Source: Dyadobacter sp. 3J3 (GTDB taxonomy: Bacteria > Bacteroidota > Bacteroidia > Cytophagales > Spirosomataceae). From it: a stretch of DNA of 64,000 nucleotides. How positions within the stretch are numbered: position 1 is the stretch's first letter; every line of letters begins with the position of its first letter. Position numbers and translations under genes: made by a program. Where the stretch lies: contig NZ_VTOL01000004.1 of the NCBI RefSeq assembly GCF_009801115.1, positions 372,001 to 436,000 of the forward strand. Reading direction: 5' to 3'. The notes under the pieces were generated by a model, which had not been told where the DNA came from, did no database searches, and saw nothing but the letters and a program-made list of their open reading frames with translations. Shown here one piece after another: positions 38,619 to 47,927 of this stretch.

Positions 38619-39929
38619 ATGAATAAACAAAACGAAGTTTCCCGTCGGGAATTTATTAAAAATTCGGCGGGCGTAGCCGTAGCACTTTCTATTCCTTCCA
38701 TCATTCCAGCCAGTGCTTTCGGTGCAAATGACCGGGTGCGGGTGGCCGTTATTGGAGTAAATGGGCGTGGACAAGATCATATCAAAGGTTTTTCAAATCT
38801 TCCTAATGTTGAACTGGTAACGATTTGCGATCCGGATAATAACATTTTGCAGACCCGCGCAAAACAATATGCGGAAAAGTATAATGGTAAACAGCTGAAA
38901 ACCGAGAATGATCTCCGGAAAGTGTATGATGACAAATCGATTGATGCGGTAAGTATCGCTACACCAAATCACTGGCATTCATTGGCGGCGATTTGGGCTT
39001 GCCAGGCGGGAAAGGATGTATATGTTGAAAAACCAGGTTCACACAACCTTCATGAAGGAAGGAAATTGGTGGAAGCAGCGCATAAATACAAACGTGTAGT
39101 GCAGCACGGAGTTCAGCTGAGAAGTTCTGTTGCTTTGCAGGAAGCTGTAAAACATATGCGGGATGGGTTGATTGGTAATGTTTATATGGCGAGAGGACTT
39201 GTTTATAAATGGAGGCCGGATATTGGAGATAAAGGAGTTTCAGCGGTACCGGAAGGTTTAAATTATGATCTGTGGACTGGTCCTGCGGAAATGAAGCCAT
39301 TCTCAAAAAACTACGTCCACTATGATTGGCACTGGCATTGGAATTATGGAAACGGTGATATAGGAAACCAGGGAATCCATGAAACCGACATGTGTATGTG
39401 GGGACTTGGTGTGGACAGTTTCCCTGAAAAAATAACATCTTCGGGCGGGAAATTCCTTTGGAATGATGCAAAAGAAACGCCCGAATTATTGACATCGTCT
39501 TACATTTATCCAAAAGAAAAGAAAATTATAGAATTTGAAGTGCGTCCCTGGATGACGAATGAAGAAGGTGGAGTAGGGATCGGGAATATATTTTACGGAA
39601 GCGAAGGATATCTGGTTGTGAAAGGATATGATTATTATGAAACATTTCTAGGGAAAGATAAAAAACCTGGGCCCACACGTAAGGAAGGTGGAGATCATTA
39701 CAAAAATTTTATTGAAGCGGTTATAGCAAGAGACCCTAAAAAAGTAAATGCGCCGGTTGAAACAGCACATTTATCTGCCGGATTGGCACATTTAGGAAAC
39801 ATCGCTTACAGAACAGGCAGAGCATTAACCTTCGATCCTAAAACGGAAAAATTCGTGGGGGATAATGATGCAAATACTTACCTGACAAGAAAATACAGAG
39901 CGCCTTATACGGTTCCGGAAGTTGTTTAA
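38619..39929 (+). CDS. Tat-exported Gfo/Idh/MocA-family oxidoreductase
   Basis: 436 residues. The N-terminus has a twin-arginine signal (SRREFIKNSAGVAVALSIPS), unlike cytoplasmic family members. Then a Rossmann domain begins VRVAVIGVNGRGQDHIKGFSN; the family motif VYVEKPGSHNLHEGRKLVEAA (EKP, about residues 141-143) supplies the catalytic lysine, and WHWHWNYGNGDIGNQGIHETDMC provides the C-terminal metal/substrate region seen in the related polysaccharide-processing members. Such exported members act on sugars or glycosides with a tightly bound NAD(P) and are common in Bacteroidota. Substrate not determinable. Confidence 0.9.
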   Translation: MNKQNEVSRREFIKNSAGVAVALSIPSIIPASAFGANDRVRVAVIGVNGRGQDHIKGFSNLPNVELVTICDPDNNILQTRAKQYAEKYNGKQLKTENDLRKVYDDKSIDAVSIATPNHWHSLAAIWACQAGKDVYVEKPGSHNLHEGRKLVEAAHKYKRVVQHGVQLRSSVALQEAVKHMRDGLIGNVYMARGLVYKWRPDIGDKGVSAVPEGLNYDLWTGPAEMKPFSKNYVHYDWHWHWNYGNGDIGNQGIHETDMCMWGLGVDSFPEKITSSGGKFLWNDAKETPELLTSSYIYPKEKKIIEFEVRPWMTNEEGGVGIGNIFYGSEGYLVVKGYDYYETFLGKDKKPGPTRKEGGDHYKNFIEAVIARDPKKVNAPVETAHLSAGLAHLGNIAYRTGRALTFDPKTEKFVGDNDANTYLTRKYRAPYTVPEVV

Positions 39930-39950
39930 AAATTTATGTGTTTATAAGCA

Positions 39951-39984
39951 GAACAGCCCGGGTGAGATTTCGTCCGAGCTGTTC
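39951..39984. terminator. Terminator-like hairpin between convergent oxidoreductase and Uma2 genes
   Basis: GAACAGCCCGG (from 39951) pairs with CCGAGCTGTTC (ends 39984) with one imperfect pair. That pair is G-U on the minus strand and C-A on the plus strand, slightly favouring the minus-strand Uma2 remnant, although the T-rich flank lies on the plus-strand side. Confidence 0.45.
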
Positions 39985-39990
39985 GAATAT

Positions 39991-40581
39991 TTAATTGTTA
40001 TGAATGATTTTTTCTAGATTTATTTTTAGGCTTGGAAAAATATGAGATTCTAAAATGGTTGTGGCAGGTTTAAGTCCGATTAATTTCTCGTTGTCCAATA
40101 TATAGACAAACACGGCTGCTTGGGTCACTAGCCATTATTCTCTTATTCCGACTTCTTCATACAAATTAAATTTTTTGTTCATTTCAACCTTTGAAAATCC
40201 CGTAGTTGGAATTTCAACAATAAGATCCGGTATCTCGTTGCAGCTTTGAATAGCAATATTTTTACCATTAGAAGTTATCGAAATATCGGGACGAACTATC
40301 GAAATAGGGTTGTCATTGTAAAGAGCAGCTTTTTCATTTACTAGTTTTATTTCCTCCGGAAATGAAAGCAATTTATAAGGAAAATTTTGAAAAAATATTG
40401 CCATGGCTGACAATATTTTGGAGGATATATGCTGATGATATGAATCAATTTTTGAATTAATCGGGAATATTTGTCCATTAATCAATTCTAAATTTTCCTT
40501 AAAATCCCATGAAAGATAATCCGTGTAAGAGTAGTTTACACCCAGATCAAGAGGAATAGTGTTGGCATAAGTTTCTCTCAT
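39991..40581 (-). pseudogene. Uma2-family gene with one in-frame stop codon
   Basis: An intact frame of 196 codons is broken by a single TAA at 40135-40137. Upstream of it: MRETYANTIPLDLGVNYSYT, LELINGQIFPINSK, PDISITSNGKN (PD motif), LIVEIPTTGFSKVEM and YEEVGIRE; directly after the stop the same frame continues WLVTQAAVFVYIL and then GLKPATTILESHIFPSLK to a normal stop at 39991. The Uma2 family normally has E-Y-W-(L/I)-V at this place, so a TAT or TAC codon became TAA. It could be a recent pseudogene, a truncated protein (148 residues), or a sequencing error. The intact relative is at 8031-8612. Confidence 0.8.
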
Positions 40582-40632
40582 AAGTATGTATAGTTTTTAT
40601 AAAGCTAATAACTATTTGACAAAACACAGAAA

Positions 40633-40660
40633 AGGTGCCCGGTTATTAAACCAAACACCT
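40633..40660 (-). terminator. Terminator of the accB-accC operon
   Basis: On the minus strand AGGTG TTT GGTT pairs with AACC GGG CACCT around a TAAT loop; the three central pairs are U-G wobbles on this strand but would be C-A mismatches on the other, so it is read in the minus direction. A T-rich stretch follows. It lies about 75 bp beyond the accC stop. Confidence 0.7.
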
Positions 40661-40736
40661 CTTCAAAATATTATATCAAATAAACTCAGCGCCACTCAGC
40701 GAAAAAACTCCAATAACTCTGCGTTTAAAACAAAAT

Positions 40737-42080
40737 TTAAAGCGTAGAAAAATCAAACGATTCCAAAAACTTCGTTGTGAAATTACCCGATTGGAAACCA
40801 GGATCGTCCATCAACTTGATATGAAAAGGAATTGTTGTTTTAATTCCTTCAATCACAAATTCCTGCAAAGCACGTTTCATTCTGGTGATCACTTCCTCGC
40901 GCGACTGACCGCTAACGATCAATTTTGCTATCATCGAGTCATAATTCGGCGGAATAGTATAACCGCTATAAACATGACTATCGATACGAATACCATGACC
41001 GCCCGGGAAATGTAAATTTGTAATTTTTCCAGGAGATGGACGGAAGTTATTTGCAGGATCTTCCGCGTTGATACGGCATTCCATAGCAAACAATTTTGGT
41101 GTATAATTAATACCCTTGATCGGATCTCCCGCAGCTACTTTGATCTGTTCTTTGATCAAATCAAAATCAGTAACTTCTTCTGTAATCGGATGTTCAACCT
41201 GAATACGGGTATTCATCTCCATAAAGAAGAATTCACCGTGTTTATCAACCAGGAATTCAACCGTTCCGGCGCCCTCATATCCGATTGCCTGAGCGCCTTT
41301 AATGGCAGCAGCACCCATTCTTTCACGAAGTTCTGGCGTCACAACAGGCGAAGGTGTTTCTTCAACCAATTTCTGGTGACGACGCTGGATAGAGCAATCG
41401 CGTTCTGATAAGTGACACACTTTACCATACTGATCACCAATGATCTGGATTTCAATGTGACGAGGTTCTTCAACGAATTTTTCAAGATATAATCCGTCAT
41501 TTCCGAAAGCGGCAGCAGATTCTGTACGGGCATCATTCCATGCCTTTTCAAATTCTTCAGGTTTGTTGATAATACGCATACCACGTCCACCACCACCGGC
41601 TGTTGCTTTCACAATTACAGGATAACCAATACCTTTTGCAAGCTCTTTTCCTTGTTCAACGGATTCGAGCAAACCTTCTGAACCTGGAACAACCGGAACA
41701 CCGGCTTTGATCATAGTCGCTTTGGCAGTTGCCTTGTCGCCCATTCCGTTGATCTGAGTAGCTGTTGCTCCAATAAATTTGATACCGTAATCAGCACAAA
41801 TCTGAGAGAATTCAGCGTTTTCAGATAAAAATCCGTATCCCGGATGTATGGCATCTGCTCCGGTAACTTCGGCAGCAGATATAATATTTTGTATACTCAG
41901 GTAAGACTGACGGCTCGGCGGAGGTCCGATACAAACCGCTTCGTCAGCAAAACGTACGTGAAGGCTGTCACGATCGGCAGTTGAATAAACTGCAACCGTT
42001 TTTATGCCCATTTCTCGGCAGGTTCTGATCACACGTAATGCGATTTCACCTCTGTTGGCAATGAGAATCTTTTTAAACAT
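40737..42080 (-). CDS. accC: Acetyl-CoA carboxylase biotin carboxylase subunit
   Basis: 447 residues, start [20 protein letters not shown]. Biotin-carboxylase N-domain, ATP-grasp with the glycine-rich loop [19 protein letters not shown] (about residues 150-168), then [41 protein letters not shown] and the metal/catalytic [20 protein letters not shown], followed by the C-terminal domain ([20 protein letters not shown]). It carboxylates biotin on AccB in the first step of fatty-acid synthesis. Last gene of the operon, 37 bp after accB. Confidence 0.97.
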   Translation of the reverse strand: MFKKILIANRGEIALRVIRTCREMGIKTVAVYSTADRDSLHVRFADEAVCIGPPPSRQSYLSIQNIISAAEVTGADAIHPGYGFLSENAEFSQICADYGIKFIGATATQINGMGDKATAKATMIKAGVPVVPGSEGLLESVEQGKELAKGIGYPVIVKATAGGGGRGMRIINKPEEFEKAWNDARTESAAAFGNDGLYLEKFVEEPRHIEIQIIGDQYGKVCHLSERDCSIQRRHQKLVEETPSPVVTPELRERMGAAAIKGAQAIGYEGAGTVEFLVDKHGEFFFMEMNTRIQVEHPITEEVTDFDLIKEQIKVAAGDPIKGINYTPKLFAMECRINAEDPANNFRPSPGKITNLHFPGGHGIRIDSHVYSGYTIPPNYDSMIAKLIVSGQSREEVITRMKRALQEFVIEGIKTTIPFHIKLMDDPGFQSGNFTTKFLESFDFSTL

Positions 42081-42117
42081 GAAATTTAATTAAGTTTTTG
42101 AAGACCGGTCATTGCCG

Positions 42118-42588
42118 TTATATAGGTTCAACAAGAAACAAAGGCTGGTCGAATTCTACCGGAGTAGCATTTTCAACCAAAACTTTCACAATTCTTCCTG
42201 AAATTTCAGATTCAATTTCGTTGAAAAGTTTCATCGCTTCAATCACGCAAACTGTTTTTCCAGGTACGATTTCGTCTCCAACACTTGCAAAAGCAGGCGT
42301 TTCAGGATTAGAAGCACGGTAGAAAGTACCGATCATTGGTGATTTAATAGTAATGAGATTGGCAGAAGCAGCTGGTTCAGCAGCAACCGGAACAGCAGGT
42401 GCCGAAGCAACCGGTAAAGCGGATGTGTAAACCGGAGCAGGGGCAGACTGTGCCGAAGCGACAGATACTACCGGAGCTGAACCGTATCTTTTTACCTTAA
42501 TTTTTAAATCCGTTGTTTCAATGTTTACTTCATCAAGACCAGACTGGGCGATGAAGTCAATAAGTTTTTGAATTTCTTTAGTTTCCAT
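42118..42588 (-). CDS. accB: Acetyl-CoA carboxylase biotin carboxyl carrier protein
   Basis: 156 residues. N-terminal helical part (TKEIQKLIDFIAQSGLDEVN), an Ala/Pro-rich hinge at about 40-80, and the biotinyl domain beginning NLITIKSPMIGTFYRASNPE with the biotinylated lysine in CVIEAMKLFNEIES (about residue 121). It carries carboxybiotin between AccC and the carboxyltransferase subunits, which are not in the window. Lies between efp and accC, consistent with a single transcript. Confidence 0.97.
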   Translation of the reverse strand: METKEIQKLIDFIAQSGLDEVNIETTDLKIKVKRYGSAPVVSVASAQSAPAPVYTSALPVASAPAVPVAAEPAASANLITIKSPMIGTFYRASNPETPAFASVGDEIVPGKTVCVIEAMKLFNEIESEISGRIVKVLVENATPVEFDQPLFLVEPI

Positions 42589-42621
42589 TTAGTCAAGTTT
42601 AAACAGTTGCAGGATGGTGGC

Positions 42622-43188
42622 CTATGATTTTACTCTTTCAACGTAGTCGTACGTGCGTGTATCAACTTTAATTTTCTGACCTTCTTCAATAAATAAAGGT
42701 ACCATGATACGTGCGCCCGTCTCTACCTCAATCGCTTTTTTCGGAGAGTTTGTAGTATCTCCTTTTAAGCCTGGCTCAGCATAGGTCACTTCTAATTCTA
42801 CAAATGGGGGCAATTCACAAAGTAAAGCAACATCTGTTTCGGTATTGATCAGGATTTCTACTTCCTGTCCATCCTTCATCAGATCAGCAGCTGTTACAAG
42901 TTTTTCATCGATCAATACCTGATCGAACGTTTCAGAATTCATGAAGTTGTAGCCAACTTCATCTTTGTATAAAAACTGGAATTTATGTCTTTCTACGCGA
43001 ACCGGAATAATAGTAGCACCTGAGGAAAAAGTATTATCCAATACTTTTCCGGTAGTAAGGCTTTTAATTTTAGTACGAACAAAAGCGTTTCCTTTACCCG
43101 GTTTTACGTGTTGAAACTCAATAACCTGAAAAAGGTCATGGTTAAAATGTATTACCAGTCCGTTACGTAAATCTGCAGTCGTTGCCAT
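42622..43188 (-). CDS. efp: Translation elongation factor P
   Basis: 188 residues. Three beta-barrel domains; N-terminal domain I with the tip loop FQHVKPGKGNAFVRTKIKSL (modifiable Lys in the PGKG loop, about residue 32), domain II with TAADLMKDGQEVEILI, and domain III with LELTYAEPGLKGDTTNSPKK-type segment and the closing IKVDTRTYDYVERV. EF-P relieves ribosome stalling at consecutive prolines. No epmA or ymfI-type modifying gene is adjacent. Located between fabH and accB, a common arrangement in the phylum. Confidence 0.97.
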   Translation of the reverse strand: MATTADLRNGLVIHFNHDLFQVIEFQHVKPGKGNAFVRTKIKSLTTGKVLDNTFSSGATIIPVRVERHKFQFLYKDEVGYNFMNSETFDQVLIDEKLVTAADLMKDGQEVEILINTETDVALLCELPPFVELEVTYAEPGLKGDTTNSPKKAIEVETGARIMVPLFIEEGQKIKVDTRTYDYVERVKS

Positions 43189-43272
43189 GTTTAGTTAATA
43201 AGTAATGCAAAAATTTTGTAAAATCTTAAACACAAAATGAATAATGAAGCATGTCCATTATTCATTTCTTTA

Positions 43273-44262
43273 TTATAAAGCCCATTTTAAATATACAGCT
43301 CCCCAGGTAAATCCTCCACCGAAAGCAGCTAAAACAAGATTATCTCCCTTTTTCAACTGTGATTCATAATCCCATAAACAAAGCGGAATCGTAGCCGAAG
43401 TTGTATTTCCGTATTTCTGAATATTGACCATCACTTTGTCCATACCTACACCCATACGGTTGGCCGTTGCTTCAATAATTCTCCTGTTCGCCTGATGCGG
43501 AACAAGCCATGCAACGTTTTCACTGGTCAGGTTATTTTTTTCCATGATCTCAGCAGATATATCCGCCATATTTTTCACAGCAAATTTAAATACCTGCGCT
43601 CCGTCCTGATAAACAGAATGCCATTTATTATCAATGGTTTCGTGTGTTGGCGGATATCGGCTTCCACCTGCTTTCTGATGCAAATAAGGATATCCAACAC
43701 CATCAGAACGGATGATTGAATCTATAATACCGTAACCATCTGTATCTGGTTCAAGAAGTACTGCGCCCGCGCCGTCACCAAAAAGTATACAGGTTTTACG
43801 ATCCGTATAATCCACAATGGCCGACATTTTATCGGCGCCTACGACGATGACCTTTTTATATTTGCCGGTTTCAATAAATTGAGAACCGATCGTAAGTGCG
43901 TAAACAAATCCTGAACATGCCGCCTGAATATCAAAACTTCCCACATTCCTGATTCCCGTCATATCACAGATAAGATTGGCGGTACCCGGAAAGATAAAAT
44001 CGGGAGTAGTAGTGGCGCAGATCAGCAAATCAATATCTTCCGGAGCAGTATTGGTTTTGGCAAGCAACCCTTTTACAGCCTCAGCGCCCATATGTGAGCT
44101 TCCTAAACCTTCTCCTTTAAGTATGCGACGTTCCTTAATGCCGGTACGGCTAACGATCCATTCATCGTTGGTCGCCACCATTGTTTCCAATTCAGCATTT
44201 GTCAGAATATAGTCAGGCACATACCCGTGTATTCCTGTTATAGAGGCTCTTGCGTGGGTCAT
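43273..44262 (-). CDS. fabH: Beta-ketoacyl-ACP synthase III
   Basis: 329 residues. Catalytic Cys in [13 protein letters not shown] (about residue 116), His in [20 protein letters not shown] (about 256), Asn in [11 protein letters not shown] (about 286). Start [20 protein letters not shown]. FabH condenses acetyl-CoA (or branched-chain acyl-CoA in this phylum, which sets iso-fatty acids) with malonyl-ACP to begin fatty-acid synthesis. 92 bp after plsX and 84 bp before efp in the same direction. Confidence 0.97.
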   Translation of the reverse strand: MTHARASITGIHGYVPDYILTNAELETMVATNDEWIVSRTGIKERRILKGEGLGSSHMGAEAVKGLLAKTNTAPEDIDLLICATTTPDFIFPGTANLICDMTGIRNVGSFDIQAACSGFVYALTIGSQFIETGKYKKVIVVGADKMSAIVDYTDRKTCILFGDGAGAVLLEPDTDGYGIIDSIIRSDGVGYPYLHQKAGGSRYPPTHETIDNKWHSVYQDGAQVFKFAVKNMADISAEIMEKNNLTSENVAWLVPHQANRRIIEATANRMGVGMDKVMVNIQKYGNTTSATIPLCLWDYESQLKKGDNLVLAAFGGGFTWGAVYLKWAL

Positions 44263-44354
44263 GGTTAATTTCTAGCATTCAAAATTCATATGAATTTTGG
44301 TAAAAAATAGTATCAGAGTTTATTCGCAATTATAACTTTCCGGTTGGGCCTGTC

Positions 44355-45293
44355 TTAACTCAGCGCATGTGCAATGTGCAGATATGCTTTCGATTTGACT
44401 TGTTTATAAGCCCATCCAATCATATTTTTAATTGCCAGCGGCGAAGAAATACCATGTGCAATCATCACATTTCCGTTCACACCAATAATGGAACTTCCTC
44501 CGATGGATTCGTAATTGGTTTGATCAATAAAATCATCCTGAATCCCTTTTTGTTTGGCGATTTCGTAAAACGATTCTCCTAATTTAAATAGCACATTCCC
44601 TGTGAAACCGTCAGTAACGATCACATCTGCCTTATTAGTGAAGAGATCTTTTCCTTCAATATTGCCAATAAAATTGATTTTTTTATTATCCTTGAGTAGC
44701 GTATAAGTCGCCTGAGCAGTCAATGAACCCTTCTGTTCTTCTTCACCGATATTCATTAATGCTACACGCGGGCGCTCAATCTGGAATGTGTGCTGGACAA
44801 ATAAAGAGCCAATTTCTCCGAACTGCGCCAGAACTTCGGGTTTGCAGTCCGCATTGGCACCAATGTCCACCATGATGGCATATCCGCCTTCAACCTGAGG
44901 TACGTAACCTGCAATCGCAGGCCGTAAAACTCCTTCGATAGCTTTTATACTAAAAAGAGCACCTACATGCATGGCTCCCGTGTTCCCGGCGCTGCAAAAG
45001 ATGTCAATTTCTTTTTCTTTCAGAAGCTTAAAACCTATTCCAATACTCGAATTAGGTTTTTGAGAAAGAGCTTTTGTAGGGTGCTCACCCATCTCAATAA
45101 CATCTTCTGCATGAATGATGTCAACGACTGGTGAAGAAAAGTTATGCTGGCGAAAAATATCCAGAATAGCACTTTCACGACCAATTAACACGATTCGAGC
45201 ATCCGATGGCAGTTCGGAAGTGGCTTGGATAACCCCTTCAACAATTGCTTGTGGAGCTAAATCTCCCCCCATAGCATCTACCGCAATTTTCAT
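44355..45293 (-). CDS. plsX: Phosphate acyltransferase
   Basis: 312 residues. Start MKIAVDAMGGDLAPQAIVEG, with the glycine-rich VDAMGGD motif; later segments RIVLIGRESAILDIF, ALSQKPNSSIGIGFKLLKEK, FCSAGNTGAMHVGA, DIGANADCKPEVLAQFG and IVTDGFTGNVLFKLGE fit the family. PlsX makes acyl-phosphate from acyl-ACP, the first step toward phosphatidic acid with PlsY. In the classical rpmF-plsX-fabH order. Confidence 0.97.
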   Translation of the reverse strand: MKIAVDAMGGDLAPQAIVEGVIQATSELPSDARIVLIGRESAILDIFRQHNFSSPVVDIIHAEDVIEMGEHPTKALSQKPNSSIGIGFKLLKEKEIDIFCSAGNTGAMHVGALFSIKAIEGVLRPAIAGYVPQVEGGYAIMVDIGANADCKPEVLAQFGEIGSLFVQHTFQIERPRVALMNIGEEEQKGSLTAQATYTLLKDNKKINFIGNIEGKDLFTNKADVIVTDGFTGNVLFKLGESFYEIAKQKGIQDDFIDQTNYESIGGSSIIGVNGNVMIAHGISSPLAIKNMIGWAYKQVKSKAYLHIAHALS

Positions 45294-45424
45294 TTACACG
45301 CTGTTATTTTGTACTAAAAGTTATAAATCGAAGCTGTAAATTTAGCAGTTGTGCCTTAGTAAAAAAGAATTTCGCAACAACTTTTATAAGGCTGTTGCGA
45401 AATTGGCATTATCATCATCAAAAA

Positions 45425-45619
45425 TTAAACCGTTTTGGCATAATTTTCAACAACAACTTTGCCTCTATAAACTAGATTTCCTTCGTGTACGTGCGCACGG
45501 TGGAACTGATGGATTTCCCCTGTTGAAGAATCAACTGACAATTGCTTGCCTGTAAGGAAGTCATGTGCTCTGCGTGTATCGCGACGGGTTTTGGAAATTT
45601 TCCGCTTAGGATGTGCCAT
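45425..45619 (-). CDS. rpmF: Ribosomal protein bL32
   Basis: 64 residues, basic, start [20 protein letters not shown], with [20 protein letters not shown]. It lacks the four zinc-binding cysteines of the C+ form. Component of the large ribosomal subunit. Lies between the DUF177 gene and plsX; this neighbourhood is conserved widely. Confidence 0.97.
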   Translation of the reverse strand: MAHPKRKISKTRRDTRRAHDFLTGKQLSVDSSTGEIHQFHRAHVHEGNLVYRGKVVVENYAKTV

Positions 45620-45689
45620 GATGCTTTATGTTCGGTTGTTAATATTCGGTTTGAAAAACTTTTATATGCGGCTCAGAATTATTAATTCT

Positions 45690-46256
45690 TTATTGCCCTT
45701 TTAATTTCTTTAATGCTTCCCAACGTGGGTCAATTTTCTCTTCGGAATCGCCGTCGCCGTTATCCTCATTGTCTTCTGAAGAATACACCAGTATTACTTC
45801 GTCATCTTCTGATTCTTCGTCGGCATCATCGTCTGTCCTTAGACTTGGATGCAGTTTTTTTACCGGTAGCGAAAGTGCAATGAATTCAAATACATATTTC
45901 GCAACATTAATCCGGTTTGTGTTCCGGTTGATGATTTCTATCTCATCGGTCAGCTCTTCATCACGGTCCCCAAATTTTAAAATAATCTGATGATCCGAAA
46001 TTATGGGCTCCTCAAACGGTTCCAAAGTACGGTCACAAGTTAATTCGACCGAACCTTCAGTATGAAAATGTAACTGAAGCATAGTCGCAGATTTTTTTAA
46101 AGCCACGTGGGTTTTAAATTGGCCGCGTTCGATGAGATCTTGCTCTAATTCTTCAAAAAAAGCGTCTCCAGACTCCATATCATAGTCATACTGTTTGTCT
46201 TCCAAACCGTAAATGTCTATGTTGTATTTACTTAGCTCTTTCACTATTTCTGTCAA
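45690..46256 (-). CDS. DUF177 (YceD-type) protein
   Basis: 188 residues, start MTEIVKELSKYNIDIYGLED. Contains a central segment LHFHTEGSVELTCDRTLEPFEEPIISDHQIILKFGD, the D-R-T-L-x-P-F core of the family (family members often carry two Cys in this region; here only TCD remains), and a strongly acidic C-terminal tail (DDDADEESEDDEVILVYSS). DUF177 lies next to rpmF in many bacteria and is thought to take part in large-subunit ribosome processing. First gene of the rpmF-plsX-fabH-efp-accBC transcript. Confidence 0.9.
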   Translation of the reverse strand: MTEIVKELSKYNIDIYGLEDKQYDYDMESGDAFFEELEQDLIERGQFKTHVALKKSATMLQLHFHTEGSVELTCDRTLEPFEEPIISDHQIILKFGDRDEELTDEIEIINRNTNRINVAKYVFEFIALSLPVKKLHPSLRTDDDADEESEDDEVILVYSSEDNEDNGDGDSEEKIDPRWEALKKLKGQ

Positions 46257-46389
46257 AAGGACTGCAAAGGTAGTGTCTTTTCGTGTGAATAAAAAAACTA
46301 TCTACTAATTTTATTGATTTAAACTGAGGTATTTAACATTGAACCAGCTCTTACTCAGCAAGCATTGGTTTTTTCCTTACAAAACAGAT

Positions 46390-47022
46390 CTAAATCTTCT
46401 TTGCAGGATTTCCGAAAAAGGTTGCGTTTGCAGGAACATTTTCAACAATAACAGAACCTGCGCCAATCCGGGCATTTTTGCCAATTTGAATACCTGCAAC
46501 AATAATTGCACCTGATCCGATAAATACGCCATCAGCGACTGTTACCCGGTCATTGATAATTGCTCCTGCTCCAACGGTAACATAATCTCCGATTTTGACT
46601 GCCGTTTCTATAACTGAGCCTGTTAGAAATAAACTATGGTTTCCGAGTACAGAGGTCGCTCCAACCACAGCACGTGCTGCAAAAAGATTACCATGTCCAA
46701 CCGTTGCCATTTCTGAAATAATTGCGCTGTCGTGAATTGCGTTAACAGGCATACTTTTGAAACGCTCGTTCAAACCTTCTGTCAATTGTTTACGAACGGA
46801 CCGTTCACCAACGGCGACAAAAGTTTCACATTTTTCACCAATAATATTGATAAAACCTTCGTCGTCCGTAGCGCCTAAAACACTGACATCGCCGTATTCT
46901 TTACCGTGTAATTCTTTATTATCGTCCAGGATGCCATAGACGAGTACATTATTTCTTCTAAAAATATCAAGTGCCTGCATACCCAATGCGCCTGCACCAA
47001 AAATTAAAACCGGATTTTCCAT
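46390..47022 (-). CDS. NeuD/PglD-type sugar O- or N-acetyltransferase
   Basis: 210 residues. A Rossmann-like N-terminal part (ENPVLIFGAGALGMQALDIF) is followed by left-handed beta-helix hexapeptide repeats from about residue 105 (VGHGNLFAARAVVGATSVLG, SVIETAVKIGDYVTVGAGAI, GVFIGSGAIIVAGIQIGKNA, SVIVENVPANATFFGNPAKK). The two-part layout is that of NeuD/PglD acetyltransferases in sialic acid or bacillosamine synthesis. No sugar-nucleotide pathway genes are adjacent, so the substrate is unknown. Confidence 0.85.
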   Translation of the reverse strand: MENPVLIFGAGALGMQALDIFRRNNVLVYGILDDNKELHGKEYGDVSVLGATDDEGFINIIGEKCETFVAVGERSVRKQLTEGLNERFKSMPVNAIHDSAIISEMATVGHGNLFAARAVVGATSVLGNHSLFLTGSVIETAVKIGDYVTVGAGAIINDRVTVADGVFIGSGAIIVAGIQIGKNARIGAGSVIVENVPANATFFGNPAKKI

Positions 47023-47174
47023 AATTTAAATGATCTCATTTTCTCTTGTAGTAAAGATTGAAAATGAAAACGTAATAGTATTTGTTAATGAATCTGATTG
47101 ATTTGTGCACCAGAATTGAAAAGTGACGCAAAAATGCAGCAGAAAAAATGGTTGTTACAAAAGTACGGATTGAT

Positions 47175-47825
47175 TTACAGAAAAGTCACGCGAAAAACAA
47201 AAGGGCTTCCGTATGGTGAAAGATTTTCCTGGTTGTAAGGATCAATCTGGTTATTATAATTAACGTTATAAAGTGCTGTAAAATGAACTGCCCGGATTAA
47301 TTTCCCACCTGTTGGCTGGCTATATGAAGCACCGATCATAGGAGAACTTAGCCAAGTCCTGCGCTGATAGGACATAGGTACATTTAAAGTTTCGTACTCT
47401 GCTATAATATTAACGACCGGCACAATCTGATACATCAGGAAAGCGCGTCCTCCATAGTTAATAGTATTATATCCAAAGTATTTTGATTTAAACCACATTA
47501 CGGTTGCTCCAACACCACCAACAAGTTTGTCCGTAATTTGGTAACCAATCATTGGGGATAAGTTGACATTGGTAATTGTACCAAAACTTAAACCAAAACT
47601 TCCGCCTAGTCGTATCCTTTCCTTGAATGCAAGATTTTTTAAATCGCTCTCAACTTTCTTTGGTTCAACCGGAGCCTTATCTTCAACAGGAGGCATTTCT
47701 TTTCTTACCGGTCTTTCTTTTTTAATAGTATCCGGACGGTAATATTCATCGTTTTGTGCAAATACTGTCGTTTTAATCGCTAGTGTGATGATAAATAAGC
47801 AGGACAGGAGGATTTTCCTTTTCAT
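47175..47825 (-). CDS. Putative outer-membrane barrel protein
   Basis: 216 residues. Signal peptide (KRKILLSCLFIITLAIKTTV, cleaving near FAQ) and a Lys/Pro-rich linker, then alternating strands (IRLGGSFGLSFGTITNVNLS, MIGYQITDKLVGGVGATVMW, YGGRAFLMYQIVPVVNIIAE, HFTALYNVNYNNQIDP) ending FVFRVTFL, a typical barrel C-terminus. No family is assigned. The gene is isolated between the acetyltransferase and the M61 peptidase (opposite strand). Confidence 0.75.
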   Translation of the reverse strand: MKRKILLSCLFIITLAIKTTVFAQNDEYYRPDTIKKERPVRKEMPPVEDKAPVEPKKVESDLKNLAFKERIRLGGSFGLSFGTITNVNLSPMIGYQITDKLVGGVGATVMWFKSKYFGYNTINYGGRAFLMYQIVPVVNIIAEYETLNVPMSYQRRTWLSSPMIGASYSQPTGGKLIRAVHFTALYNVNYNNQIDPYNQENLSPYGSPFVFRVTFL

Positions 47826-47927
47826 TTCTAAATGGTTTATTTTAATATTGTTAATACTAACGCAAAATTCTTAACTTTTGGTTTATTATTGATTTGACCC
47901 TCATTACTACGCCTCATTTCAACGTTT

